DNA from: Thiodiazotropha sp040506705
GTDB lineage: Bacteria > Pseudomonadota > Gammaproteobacteria > Chromatiales > Chromatiaceae
Length of the DNA stretch: 64,000 bases
Direction of reading: 5' to 3'
Assembly: GCA_040506705.1 (NCBI GenBank)
Contig: JBEVWG010000016.1
Span: 1 to 64,000, forward strand
Shown here: positions 18,092 through 26,370 of the stretch, in pieces
Layout of the letters: every line of letters starts with the position of its first letter
Position numbering within the stretch: position 1 is the first letter of the stretch
Notes under the pieces: model-generated
The model's input: the letters and a program-made list of their open reading frames with translations, nothing else
Databases searched by the model: none
What the model was told of the DNA's origin: nothing
Translations under genes and position numbers: made by a program

Positions 18092-19291
18092 ATGACCGCA
18101 CCGGCCATTCTCAGTCAGTTGAGTGGTTTATACGAGATGCAACAGCATCTTCTCGAATCCAGAAGTGATCAGGAGTGCGCAACCCAGCACCACCCCACAC
18201 TGGCCTCATTGAACTGGTATTTTGGCAATGGTGTCTATCTGGAGCTCTATTGGCTGCGGTCAGTACTCTGCGCTGATGATAGCCTCAGCAGCCGAGTCAA
18301 ACACCTCTTTACGCCAGGCACAATCAGCCTTAAGGAGCAGTGTGAGAATCTTCCCCCTACCGATCACTTGATCAACTGGGGTGCAGAGATAAGGGATGAG
18401 CACCTGCGCCTGCTGGCCACACCTGGAAGCATTCCAGATCACCCGTTGATGAAAGATGACCGCCTTGCCTGGTATCTGCTTCAGGAGCAGGCGAAACTCT
18501 ATGAGTGCATGTTGCTTGTTATCAACCAACTTAACTGTCGGCAGACAACTCCCGGCTATCTCTGCATGCAACCATTACAGCCAGCACCCCCAAGCTGGGA
18601 GACTAAAGAACTTTCACAAGGACACTATCGCATCGGTTCGAGGGATGACCCCCGCGCCTATGATAATGAGTTACCACCACAAGCAGTTGAATTAAGCGGT
18701 TACCGAACCGCCCTGACACCAGTATCCAACGCCCAATTTCTTAGTTTCATGCAGGCGAATGGATATCAGAACAAAACATACTGGAGCGAAGCGGGCTGGG
18801 AGTGGCAGTTACAACATCAAGCAGACCACCCGGAATACTGGCAACAGGATCCCCTGGGTAACTGGTATGAGGTCGCATTAAATGGCCCATCTCACCTTCC
18901 CCCTGATGAACCGGTTACCGGCATCAATCTCTATGAAGCAGAAGCCTTTGCCAGTTGGGCTTCCCAGCAACAGGATCAATTCTCCGGGGCAATTTTACAG
19001 CACGAATATCAGTGGGAGATGGCTGCCCGCAGTGGCGTGTTAACCCACTCTGGTCGCGGCTGGGAGTGGTGCAGCAATAGACTCCATCCTTACCCCGAAT
19101 TTCAGCCTTTTCCAGATGAATCAACGCCCAAAGAGCTGCTTAGTAGTAACAATCATGTATTAAAGGGTGGTAGCGTCCATACCCAAAAGGTTCTGAGGCG
19201 CGCCAGCTATCGGCATTGGGCTTTACCCTCCGAGCGCCACCACTACACATCTGCAAGGCTAGTCTTCCCACCACTTCATAAATGGAATTAA
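18092..19291 (+). CDS. SUMF1/EgtB-like formylglycine-fold protein
   Basis: With the ATG at 18092 (GGAG eight bases upstream) the protein has 399 residues; an upstream in-frame start would add 29 residues without family support. An N-terminal DinB-like four-helix region (about 5-150) is followed by an FGE/SUMF1 domain (about 175-397) with ALTPVSNAQFLSFMQANGY, EYQWEMAARSG and LKGGSVHTQ. This is the architecture of EgtB and PvdO-type enzymes. However, the EgtB iron motif HxxxHxE is replaced by E132-Q-A-K-L-Y-E138, so ergothioneine synthesis by the classical mechanism is unlikely. It may be a repurposed enzyme or a binding protein. No egtD is adjacent. Confidence 0.85.
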   Translation: MTAPAILSQLSGLYEMQQHLLESRSDQECATQHHPTLASLNWYFGNGVYLELYWLRSVLCADDSLSSRVKHLFTPGTISLKEQCENLPPTDHLINWGAEIRDEHLRLLATPGSIPDHPLMKDDRLAWYLLQEQAKLYECMLLVINQLNCRQTTPGYLCMQPLQPAPPSWETKELSQGHYRIGSRDDPRAYDNELPPQAVELSGYRTALTPVSNAQFLSFMQANGYQNKTYWSEAGWEWQLQHQADHPEYWQQDPLGNWYEVALNGPSHLPPDEPVTGINLYEAEAFASWASQQQDQFSGAILQHEYQWEMAARSGVLTHSGRGWEWCSNRLHPYPEFQPFPDESTPKELLSSNNHVLKGGSVHTQKVLRRASYRHWALPSERHHYTSARLVFPPLHKWN

Positions 19292-19414
19292 GGAAGTGAA
19301 TTCATCAATTTAGAGACAAATCGACCACTTGCGAATGAAACTATTAAAGATTTAGCCGAACCTGCCAACTAACCGGTTAGAACGAGCCGATTTCGACCAG
19401 GATCTGTTGTAAGT

Positions 19415-19651
19415 ATGGGCATAAATTCAATCACTGGAACAGCACTGCAGGGTATCCATAAAGGACTACAGGGTATGAGGCGTGTCGCCTCTGAAATTGC
19501 CAGCACAAATCAGACACAACAGACTAAACCCAAAGATCTATCCCGCTCCATGGTTGAGATGCAGCAGCATGCCAACCAGATCAAAGCCCAGGTTAAAACC
19601 ATTAAAGCTGCGGACGAGGTTCTGGGAACGCTGATCGACGAGAAAGTTTAA
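19415..19651 (+). CDS. Mini flagellar-rod-like protein
   Basis: This 78-residue protein resembles a FlgB/FlgC/FlgG-type rod protein reduced to its two terminal helices. The N-terminus ALQGIHKGLQGMRRVASEIA looks like the first rod helix. The C-terminus MVEMQQHANQIKAQVKTIKA followed by ADEVLGTLIDEKV looks like the closing helix of the same family. The central domain is absent. There are no other flagellar genes nearby, so it is an orphan. The start is uncertain, as the ribosome site (AGGA) is about 12 bases away. Function is unknown. Confidence 0.7.
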   Translation: MGINSITGTALQGIHKGLQGMRRVASEIASTNQTQQTKPKDLSRSMVEMQQHANQIKAQVKTIKAADEVLGTLIDEKV

Positions 19652-19706
19652 CCCCACAAACAATCCCAACTGAAAGCCTGACTCCCGCTTTGTCTACCAA
19701 CTGACG

Positions 19707-19728
19707 CTAGTGTACCTCGTCATACTAG
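19707..19728. repeat. Solo remnant of the CTAG-bounded element, abutting nadC stop
   Basis: The 22 bases consist of CTAGTGTACCTCGTCATA, identical to the first 18 bases of the terminal repeat at 63169, followed directly by another CTAG. The interior and the rest of both terminal repeats are missing. The final CTAG contains the TAG stop codon of nadC (19725-19727, minus strand). It looks like the residue of an element that was deleted or excised. Confidence 0.8.
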
Positions 19729-20567
19729 CGCTCAAACAGCATCGAGAGATCGACCGCTCGAACATCCTTTGTCAATGCGCCAACTGAGATGTCATCGACA
19801 CCGGTTTCGGCAATTTCCCTGATCGACTCTAACTGAATCCCTCCGGACGCTTCCAGAGTGGCACGTCCTCCAGCCATCTTCACCGCATCACGTAGTTGTT
19901 GAAGTGAGAAATTATCCAACAGCACCCGCTGAGCACCACCCTGTAATGCTTGCTCCAACTCATCAAGGGATTCCACCTCTATCTCGATAGTAACACCCTC
20001 TGGCACCAGTTCTCTGGATTTGGATAGCGCAGCAGCAATCGAACCAGCCACCCGGATATGATTCTCTTTGATCAATACTGCATCATAGAGACCCACCCGG
20101 TGATTATGGCAACCACCGCACTGTACCGCATATTTTTGCTGTAGACGAAGCCCAGGTATTGTCTTTCGAGTATCCATGATCCTGACACTCATACCCTGAA
20201 CTGCGTCAGCGTAGCGCCTGACAGTAGTTGCAGTACCAGACAGGGTCTGCAGATAGTTTAAAGCACAACGCTCTCCACTCAACAGTGCCCGGGTATTCCC
20301 GTTTAATCGGCAAAGCACCTGATCTGTGGATACAGCATCACCATCAGCCACCATCCAATCCATTTCAATTGCCGGATCGAGTTGTCGATAGACCTCTTCG
20401 ACCCAGGGAATACCACAGATCACCGCAGACTCCCGGGAGATAATTTGCGCTTGGATGACCGCAGCAGGATCCAATAAGGCAGCGGTAAGGTCACCACTAC
20501 CGAGATCCTCAGCCAATGCCTGACTGACTTGACCGCTGATAAGATATCGACTGGATAGTAAATTCAT
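19725..20567 (-). CDS. nadC: Nicotinate-nucleotide pyrophosphorylase (carboxylating) NadC
   Basis: NadC (280 residues) converts quinolinate and PRPP to nicotinate mononucleotide in NAD synthesis. Family motifs are clear: DTRKTIPGLR (substrate and phosphate binding), KYAVQCGGCHNHRVGLYDAV, IKENH, and EIEVESLDELEQAL leading to VLLDNFSL and LEASGGI. The start ATG overlaps the stop of the FKBP gene by one base (TGATG), so the two are translationally coupled. The stop codon lies in a repeat remnant, but the C-terminus DLSMLFER is normal for the family. Confidence 0.97.
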   Translation of the reverse strand: MNLLSSRYLISGQVSQALAEDLGSGDLTAALLDPAAVIQAQIISRESAVICGIPWVEEVYRQLDPAIEMDWMVADGDAVSTDQVLCRLNGNTRALLSGERCALNYLQTLSGTATTVRRYADAVQGMSVRIMDTRKTIPGLRLQQKYAVQCGGCHNHRVGLYDAVLIKENHIRVAGSIAAALSKSRELVPEGVTIEIEVESLDELEQALQGGAQRVLLDNFSLQQLRDAVKMAGGRATLEASGGIQLESIREIAETGVDDISVGALTKDVRAVDLSMLFER

Positions 20568-20914
20568 CAGGAGACAGCTAGCAGTTCCACGTCAAATACC
20601 AGAGTTGCATTTGGTGGAATTACACCACCAGCACCTTGCGCGCCATAACCCAACTGAGGCGGGATTGTCAGTCTGCGTTTACCACCGACCTTCATACCCG
20701 CTACACCTTCATCCCATCCACGGATCACCATCCCTTTTCCGAGGGCAAAATTAAAGGGCTGATCTCTATCAACCGATGAATCAAACTTATCACCATCCAG
20801 TAACCAACCGGTGTAGTGTACAGTGACCTGTTGACCAGACTCTGCTGTCTCGCCATCACCCTCGTGAAGCTCTTCTATTTTCAAGCCTGAATCGGTAATC
20901 TTTTCGCTCATCAC
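20567..20914 (-). CDS. FKBP-type peptidyl-prolyl isomerase
   Basis: This 115-residue single-domain FKBP has the classic pocket sequence: VTVHYTGWLLDGDKFDSS (about 29-46), FALGKGMVIRGWDEGVAGMK and RRLTIPPQLGYGAQG, followed by GVIPPNATLVFDVELL. No signal peptide is present, so it is cytosolic and should catalyse cis-trans isomerisation of prolyl bonds. The start could be M1 or M2. It is the first gene of an operon with nadC, overlapping by one base; the functional reason for the pairing is not evident. Confidence 0.95.
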   Translation of the reverse strand: MMSEKITDSGLKIEELHEGDGETAESGQQVTVHYTGWLLDGDKFDSSVDRDQPFNFALGKGMVIRGWDEGVAGMKVGGKRRLTIPPQLGYGAQGAGGVIPPNATLVFDVELLAVS

Positions 20915-21070
20915 ACTCTCTCAATTAAAAAGAATTCCGGAAAACCCATTATCTTCCGGGAAGAGAGCAGTTTAGCGGTGAAATTCTGCGAGTCAACGAC
21001 AGGGATAAAAAGGAAGAACCTGGCCCACATCGTAGCGTCGCTGACGAACTCTCAGAGAGACCAATATAGG

Positions 21071-21104
21071 CTTAAGGGCACCTCTATGTAACTGCTTATG
21101 CCCT
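21071..21104. repeat. Short copy of the 23.8-kb repeat end, abutting a stop codon
   Basis: The 34 bases begin CTTAAGGGCACCTCTATGTA and continue ACTGCTTATGCCCT. They match the reverse complement of 23923-23952 with one substitution and a four-base insertion. The right edge overlaps the TAG stop of the DUF1631 gene (21103-21105). It appears to be a truncated copy of the element at 23776-23953. Confidence 0.7.
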
Positions 21105-23442
21105 AGGCTGATGCAGATGAGGCATCGGTGTTCTTTAATGCACTGAGCATGGCATCAAGCGCACGATCCATGATCGGTGTAGTGGAGACTTCGACAGTTC
21201 TGGCTTTGCCTTCACGAAGCTGCTGGGCAAGCCCGGCAGAGGTCAGTTCCTTAGCCTTCATACCTTTGCGATTGACAAAGATATATGTGTCAGTCACTTT
21301 ACTCTTCCAGGATAACTTGACCCGGACTTTAGTGCTTCCGTCGGCCATCTCCAACCAGCTGCCTGGTTCAAGGTCTTTGGCTAGTTGAGAGTATTCATCA
21401 TTATCTGAAATGGCCTCATCTGCCAATTCACGAAGTTGACTGGTATCATCCGCAGTCAACTGACTGTCAGGAAAATGGATCTCATACTGGTTGACTGGTT
21501 GAGTTCCGGGGGTGCTCACCTGACCACCATCACCACCGCGTAGCACTTGTATGTGACAATTTTGCAGCTCTTTGAAGAGGCGGGCCATTTTATGTTGATC
21601 GAAAGAGATGCTGTTTAAACGCTCTCTAACCTTGCGTAACAACTCGGGTATTCCCCGCAACAGTTGTTGGCGTTCAGCGTATTCGGATTTAGGTTGTACA
21701 CTCCAGAGCAGGCGATCGACGATCTCCAGGGCCCCCTCCCAATCCTGACTCTGATCCCCCTCTCGCAGGTAGATCAGCAGTAGCGCATCCTTCCATCCAT
21801 CTTCCAGAATTGACATCACTGCCTGGGGCACAATCTTCTGCTTTTGCAAGCGTTTGTTGAGCTCTTCCGAAACAATCTGCTTAGCTGACTTCAGCTGCTC
21901 TTTGCCTCGGGTAATCTGATTGGTACGTTTTTCAGCGATCTCAGCGCCACGTTGCTCTTTCTCCCACCAGCCGGTGAACTCCTCATCCAGTTCGGCAAAC
22001 AGTTGAGGATCATCATGAAACTCATTGAGTATCCGCTTGATGGTGGATTCAATCTTGCTGTAGAGGGTATCGTTTACCCGATCCCCTGTGTCATTCCAAC
22101 CGACAGCCGCCTTAGCAAGAGAGTTCAGCAAACGACGAGCTGGATGAATCTTCTCACTGAAGAAAGACTTATCGATGATTGCCACCTTAAGCATTGGGAT
22201 CTGCAATCGACTGATCAGTGCTTTCATGGCATCAGGAAGGCTGTAGTCATCGAGAATAAACTCAAACAACATGGAGATGACATCAATGGTATCGTTGTCC
22301 GCATCACCCAGTGAGCGGGTCAACTGCCCATCTTTTGCAATTTGCAGGTCACTGACCAAACGAGCCCTCATCTCTTCAGGATTCAGTGTCTGACTGATCC
22401 TGCGCCCTTGGGGTAACATCACCACATTTGACTGTTGAATTGCTGAAAGCACGCCCAGTAACTCCCCAGTATCCACCACCGGGACATTTCCGTTAGGTGT
22501 TGAGAGCATCAGACTAGAGGTCAGCATGCTACTGCCAGTCGTGGTGCGGCGAGTGCCCAGAAGCTGTTGCAGAGTAGCGAAAACCTCTGCCTGCACATCC
22601 CCAGCGGTAGCCATCTGACTCTCAGGATTTTGACTTGAGGTTGACGGCGCGTAAGAGGAGTCACTTGCCAGATAGCTCTCTCCACCCTCTCCTCGCACAC
22701 TGGGCGCAACAGGATTGCGACGAACTTTGGGTGTCAACTTAGGAATTACGCCGGCGCGACCAAGTAGCAGGTTGACCTCATCATAGAGGCCACCGATATA
22801 GTGCATCACATGACGATCGAATAATTTATAAACAACCAGTCTGACCGGTAACTCGACCGGCACGTTGACCATAGCTGATTGAAAGGCGCTGCAGATTACT
22901 CCAGGCTCTAATGGAGAACGCTGTGCCACATGCTCATCCACCCGTCCACCACCAATCACATAGGCAAACCTCTGGCTCATGGCAAAGAGCTCTTTGGCAT
23001 AGCGGCTCTCAGACTTACTCACCATATTGGTAATCGCCAAAGAGTCCTCAAGCTCATCGTTTTCCACCAGGGACATCTCGGAATCCCGGCTCAACTCATC
23101 CAGGGTTGGCTGGTTGACTTGGATATCTCCAGTCTCCCAGTAACGATCATAAATTCGCAGAAGCTCCTGAGTGAAGTTGCGGTCGATCCCTGCTCGCTGC
23201 TTACGCAGCTCACGCATGGAATCAAAATAGATGTTCTGTAGGGCATTATTTTCTGACTTGTTCGCCATTTCGTATAGAGAATCATCGAGATTCTCGAACA
23301 AGTCGCTCATTAATTTGGGAATAGTCTTAACAATCAGATTGCGACATTCAGACACAATCCTACGTCCGCCACTATCAAGCATCATGTTTTTCTGACGAGG
23401 CACAGCCGAGCCGAAAGTAATAATGTTATCTTGCCTTTGCAT
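21103..23442 (-). CDS. DUF1631 family protein
   Basis: This 779-residue protein belongs to the DUF1631 family, sometimes misannotated as thymidine phosphorylase. The N-terminal half (SECRNLIVKTIPKLMSDLFE) and the middle (ARRLLNSLAKAAVGWND) are mostly helical. The C-terminus carries a PilZ-like beta domain (about 690-745; LEPGSWLEMADGSTKVRVKL and DTYIFVNRKGMK). PilZ folds often bind cyclic di-GMP, but the canonical RxxxR motif is not evident here. No signal peptide or membrane segment is seen. The function is unknown. It is transcribed alone, and a repeat remnant overlaps its stop. Confidence 0.85.
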   Translation of the reverse strand: MQRQDNIITFGSAVPRQKNMMLDSGGRRIVSECRNLIVKTIPKLMSDLFENLDDSLYEMANKSENNALQNIYFDSMRELRKQRAGIDRNFTQELLRIYDRYWETGDIQVNQPTLDELSRDSEMSLVENDELEDSLAITNMVSKSESRYAKELFAMSQRFAYVIGGGRVDEHVAQRSPLEPGVICSAFQSAMVNVPVELPVRLVVYKLFDRHVMHYIGGLYDEVNLLLGRAGVIPKLTPKVRRNPVAPSVRGEGGESYLASDSSYAPSTSSQNPESQMATAGDVQAEVFATLQQLLGTRRTTTGSSMLTSSLMLSTPNGNVPVVDTGELLGVLSAIQQSNVVMLPQGRRISQTLNPEEMRARLVSDLQIAKDGQLTRSLGDADNDTIDVISMLFEFILDDYSLPDAMKALISRLQIPMLKVAIIDKSFFSEKIHPARRLLNSLAKAAVGWNDTGDRVNDTLYSKIESTIKRILNEFHDDPQLFAELDEEFTGWWEKEQRGAEIAEKRTNQITRGKEQLKSAKQIVSEELNKRLQKQKIVPQAVMSILEDGWKDALLLIYLREGDQSQDWEGALEIVDRLLWSVQPKSEYAERQQLLRGIPELLRKVRERLNSISFDQHKMARLFKELQNCHIQVLRGGDGGQVSTPGTQPVNQYEIHFPDSQLTADDTSQLRELADEAISDNDEYSQLAKDLEPGSWLEMADGSTKVRVKLSWKSKVTDTYIFVNRKGMKAKELTSAGLAQQLREGKARTVEVSTTPIMDRALDAMLSALKNTDASSASA

Positions 23443-23775
23443 CTATAAGTCACTTGAAGAATCCTGCCTATACCCAAGCAGATGCGAACAAGTCCCTTTA
23501 GCCTGCATCTGATGAAAGGCTATGCTAGCAAAGGAACAGCGTCTGCGAATAGCCTCACAAAAGAACCATACACGGATAGTGGCCATTCAGCATCCTCAAT
23601 GGATACACTATTCAAAAACTAGCACCAAGTGCCTGTTCAATCAATAGTTTCTGTCATTACATCAGGGTAGCACGTGTAATATATCGAGCTCGAAAAGCTA
23701 CGTAAAAAAGCAACTTTCGGGAAATTAAATCCACCTCTATTGTAGCAGAGAGACCATTGAATTGAGAATTCAGGA
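23443..23775. other. Gene-free stretch upstream of DUF1631 gene
   Basis: No gene or RNA is recognisable. It should contain the promoter of the DUF1631 gene on the minus strand. It is bordered on the right by a repeat element. Confidence 0.45.
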
Positions 23776-23953
23776 GTTTAAGGAACCTCTGAGCATCTCA
23801 TCGGCTGAACAGATTGACCATCAAAATGGAGCGACTCAAGGCGAAAATCACACCTAATAGCCCAGCTGTTGCGAAGATCCACAGCCCAGAAGCGGCGCAG
23901 TTTGGCGACAAGAGTCGCGCAGAGGGCATAAGCAGTTAGAGGTGTCCTTAAGA
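23776..23953. mobile_element. MITE-like element with imperfect ends
   Basis: The left end GTTTAAGGAACCTCT (23776-23790) and the right end AGAGGTGTCCTTAAGAC (about 23938-23954) are imperfect inverted repeats sharing TTAAGGA-CCTCT. The right end also occurs as a short copy at 21071-21104. A possible open frame of 70 codons across it has no family and is ignored. A near-palindrome follows at 23954-23976. Confidence 0.6.
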
Positions 23954-24091
23954 CATTTCTTAAGTTAAGAGAAATGAAATAGAAGCGCACTCAAATCTAA
24001 TGTATTGTTCTAAGGGGCTAAAGGGATAGCCCCAAGAAAAAACCAGCCGTTTCGATTTGATCGAAAAAAATAACCGGCCCGATAAATAATT

Positions 24092-24823
24092 ATGAATACA
24101 ATCCGGCGCCTATTCTCATCACTCCTCAGTAGTTTTCGCGATCTGCTGCCGATCGTTATTGTCATCACTTTTTTTCAACTGGTGGTTCTGCAACAACCCA
24201 TCCCCAACCTCAGTTCGATACTGGTCGGCACTCTGTTGGTACTCATTGGCCTTAGCCTGTTTATCGAAGGTTTGAATCTGGGTCTATTTCCTATCGGTGA
24301 ATCCATGGCTTGGAACTTTGCCCGAAAAGGCAGTCTCTCCTGGCTACTCTTGTTCGCCTTTTCCCTCGGTTTCGGTACAACCGTCGCAGAGCCCGCATTA
24401 ATCAAAATTGCTGAGGAAGCAGCAAAAATTGCAGCGACAGGTGGGATGATAAAAGACTCACCGGAAGCCATGCATGATTACAGTCAGGGACTCAGATATA
24501 CCGTAGCGCTCTCTGTGGGCTTTGCCATCGTTCTCGGCGTTGTCAGAATAGTTAAAGGCTGGCCCGTCCAATATCTGATCATTGGTGGTTATCTCGGAGT
24601 TGTCATCATGACAGCTTTTGCGCCCAAAGAGATAATAGGTATTGCCTACGACTCAGGCGGCGTCACGACATCAACAGTCACCGTGCCCCTGGTAACCGCC
24701 CTCGGTGTCGGTCTCGCCTCGAGTATCAAAGGGCGAAATCCGATGACAGATGGTTTTGGGCTTATCGCCTTTGCATCTTTGACACCGATGATTTTCGTTA
24801 TGTTTTACGGGATCATATTATGA
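24092..24823 (+). CDS. DUF1538 membrane protein, first copy
   Basis: This 243-residue integral membrane protein has about six or seven hydrophobic segments. Its hallmark motifs are LFIEGLNLGLFPIGE, FGTTVAEPALIKIA and, near the C-terminus, AYDSGGVTTSTVTVPLV followed by GRNPMTDGFGLIAFASL. The second gene repeats all of these, so the pair probably forms the two halves of one transporter or channel. The stop overlaps the next ATG as ATGA (24820-24823). The substrate is unknown. The start ATG has no strong ribosome site. Confidence 0.9.
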   Translation: MNTIRRLFSSLLSSFRDLLPIVIVITFFQLVVLQQPIPNLSSILVGTLLVLIGLSLFIEGLNLGLFPIGESMAWNFARKGSLSWLLLFAFSLGFGTTVAEPALIKIAEEAAKIAATGGMIKDSPEAMHDYSQGLRYTVALSVGFAIVLGVVRIVKGWPVQYLIIGGYLGVVIMTAFAPKEIIGIAYDSGGVTTSTVTVPLVTALGVGLASSIKGRNPMTDGFGLIAFASLTPMIFVMFYGIIL

Positions 24824-25590
24824 TTGAGGGTATCTGGCATTTTCTCTCCATACTGGGCGGAACAGTGCTCGATATTTTGCCAATTGCAGCCATTCTGGTC
24901 GGCTTTCAGGTCTTCGTCCTGCGCCGCCCTCTGAAAAACGCCAGAGAGATTGCAATTGGTTTTCTGATGGTGCTTTTCGGACTGGCACTGTTCCTGGAAG
25001 GTCTCGATCTTGCCCTCTTCCCACTTGGCGAACTAATGGCCAGCCAGCTCACCTCTCCGCAGTTGCTAAACATACCCACCGAGGGACAAAGCGTTGAATG
25101 GCATCACTATTTTTGGGTCTATCTATTTGCTGCTAGTATTGGTTTCTCAACTACTATTGCAGAACCCTCATTGATCGCTGTCGCCATCAAGGCAAATCAG
25201 GTCTCAGCTGGCGCTATCAGTCAGGGGGGGTTACGCATAGCGGTGGCAATCGGTGTAGCGCTGGGTATAACCCTGGGTAGTTATCGAATCATCACCGGCA
25301 CACCACTACATTGGTACATTATTGCCGGCTATGTGGTTGTCATGCTCCAGACCACAGTCGCACCACGCTCTATTATTGCCCTGGCCTATGACTCAGGCGG
25401 TGTAACCACATCCACCGTAACGGTTCCTCTGGTGGCCGCACTAGGCATTGGCCTGTCTAGCAATATCCCAGGAAGGAACCCTTTGCTGGATGGATTTGGT
25501 CTGATCGCCTTTGCAAGTCTATTTCCCATTATGTCAGTTATGGCTTACGCACAGCTCAGTGAATGGCGCAGTCGTAAACATCAAAATTGA
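24820..25590 (+). CDS. DUF1538 membrane protein, second copy
   Basis: This 256-residue paralogue of the preceding protein has the same motif order: LFLEGLDLALFPLGE, FSTTIAEPSLIAVA, AYDSGGVTTSTVTVPLV, GRNPLLDGFGLIAFASL. About seven membrane segments are visible. The conserved acidic and glycine-serine-threonine runs inside predicted helices suggest a translocation path (inference). It starts within the stop of the first copy and is followed after 22 bases by a PII-like gene, so the pair is probably regulated by a small-molecule sensor. Confidence 0.9.
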   Translation: MIEGIWHFLSILGGTVLDILPIAAILVGFQVFVLRRPLKNAREIAIGFLMVLFGLALFLEGLDLALFPLGELMASQLTSPQLLNIPTEGQSVEWHHYFWVYLFAASIGFSTTIAEPSLIAVAIKANQVSAGAISQGGLRIAVAIGVALGITLGSYRIITGTPLHWYIIAGYVVVMLQTTVAPRSIIALAYDSGGVTTSTVTVPLVAALGIGLSSNIPGRNPLLDGFGLIAFASLFPIMSVMAYAQLSEWRSRKHQN

Positions 25591-25612
25591 GTGATTAATT
25601 CGAGGTATCCAC

Positions 25613-25963
25613 ATGCACTTCAAACTCATCATCGCTCTGGTAGAGGACAGTACCACTGAAAAGGTACTTGAAGCAGCCCGGGCAGCCGGAGCGACAGGCT
25701 CAACAGTCATTAATCATGCTCGTGGAGAAGGGATAGAACAGTCTAAAACCTTCCTCGGACTTACCCTGGACACACAGCGCGATGTTGTTCTGTTATTGGT
25801 AGAAGAACACCTTAGCCGGACAATATTGGAAAAAATTTCTGAAGCTGGTGAATTTGATGACCAACCGGGAAATGGCATCGCATTCCAGATAGACATCGAA
25901 GATGCAGTTGGTGTCAGTCACCAGATCGCGTCTCTTTCACAAGTGATCGAGGAGGAGTTATGA
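25613..25963 (+). CDS. PII-like signalling protein
   Basis: This 116-residue protein has the PII-type ferredoxin-like fold: strand-helix LIIALVEDSTTEKVLEAARA, AGATGSTVINHARGEG in the position of the nucleotide site before the T-loop, and GNGIAFQIDIEDAVGV at the C-terminus. The T-loop lacks the uridylylated tyrosine and sequence of GlnB, so it is a non-canonical PII-like protein, probably sensing an adenine nucleotide or another small molecule and acting on the neighbouring DUF1538 proteins. GAGG lies seven bases upstream. Its stop overlaps the next ATG (ATGA at 25960-25963). Confidence 0.88.
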   Translation: MHFKLIIALVEDSTTEKVLEAARAAGATGSTVINHARGEGIEQSKTFLGLTLDTQRDVVLLLVEEHLSRTILEKISEAGEFDDQPGNGIAFQIDIEDAVGVSHQIASLSQVIEEEL

Positions 25964-26370
25964 ACGATAACAAACTAGTCCGCGTCCGTGACGTAATGAA
26001 AAGCAACGTTGACATGGTTGATGGAATGGATACCGTGCAGAAGGCTCTGGATAAGATGACCCATGTCGAAACCAAGTCTCTGATTGTTAAAAAACGCCAT
26101 GAACATGATGAGTTCGGCTTGGTTACCCTGTCCGACATCGCCCGTCAGGTGCTTGCCAAAGACAGGGCTCCTGAGCGGGTCAACATATACGAAATCATGA
26201 GTAAACCGGCATTTACCGTCTCACCGCAGATGGATATACGATATTGCGCAAGAATGTTTGCTCGCTTTGAACTGAACAGGGCACCTGTAGTGGAGCAAGG
26301 CGAGGTAATAGGCGTTGTCAGTTACACCGACATGGTGCTAAAAGGCTTCCCCTCATCAGATCAGTCTTGA
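25960..26370 (+). CDS. CBS-domain pair protein
   Basis: This 136-residue protein is made of two CBS domains (about 5-68 and 72-132). The first includes VRDVMKSNVDMVDGMDTVQK and FGLVTLSDIARQVL, the second YEIMSKPAFTVSPQMDIRYC and VIGVVSYTDMVL. Such Bateman modules bind AMP, ATP or similar ligands and regulate partners. There is no catalytic domain. A strong AGGAGG site precedes the ATG, which overlaps the stop of the PII-like gene. It likely adds a second nucleotide input to the DUF1538 system (inference). The stop overlaps the TTG start of ampD. Confidence 0.92.
   Translation: MNDNKLVRVRDVMKSNVDMVDGMDTVQKALDKMTHVETKSLIVKKRHEHDEFGLVTLSDIARQVLAKDRAPERVNIYEIMSKPAFTVSPQMDIRYCARMFARFELNRAPVVEQGEVIGVVSYTDMVLKGFPSSDQS

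Noticed and set aside
23778..23990. A 70-codon frame on the minus strand
   Set aside because: It runs through a repeat element, has no family similarity and no good ribosome site.
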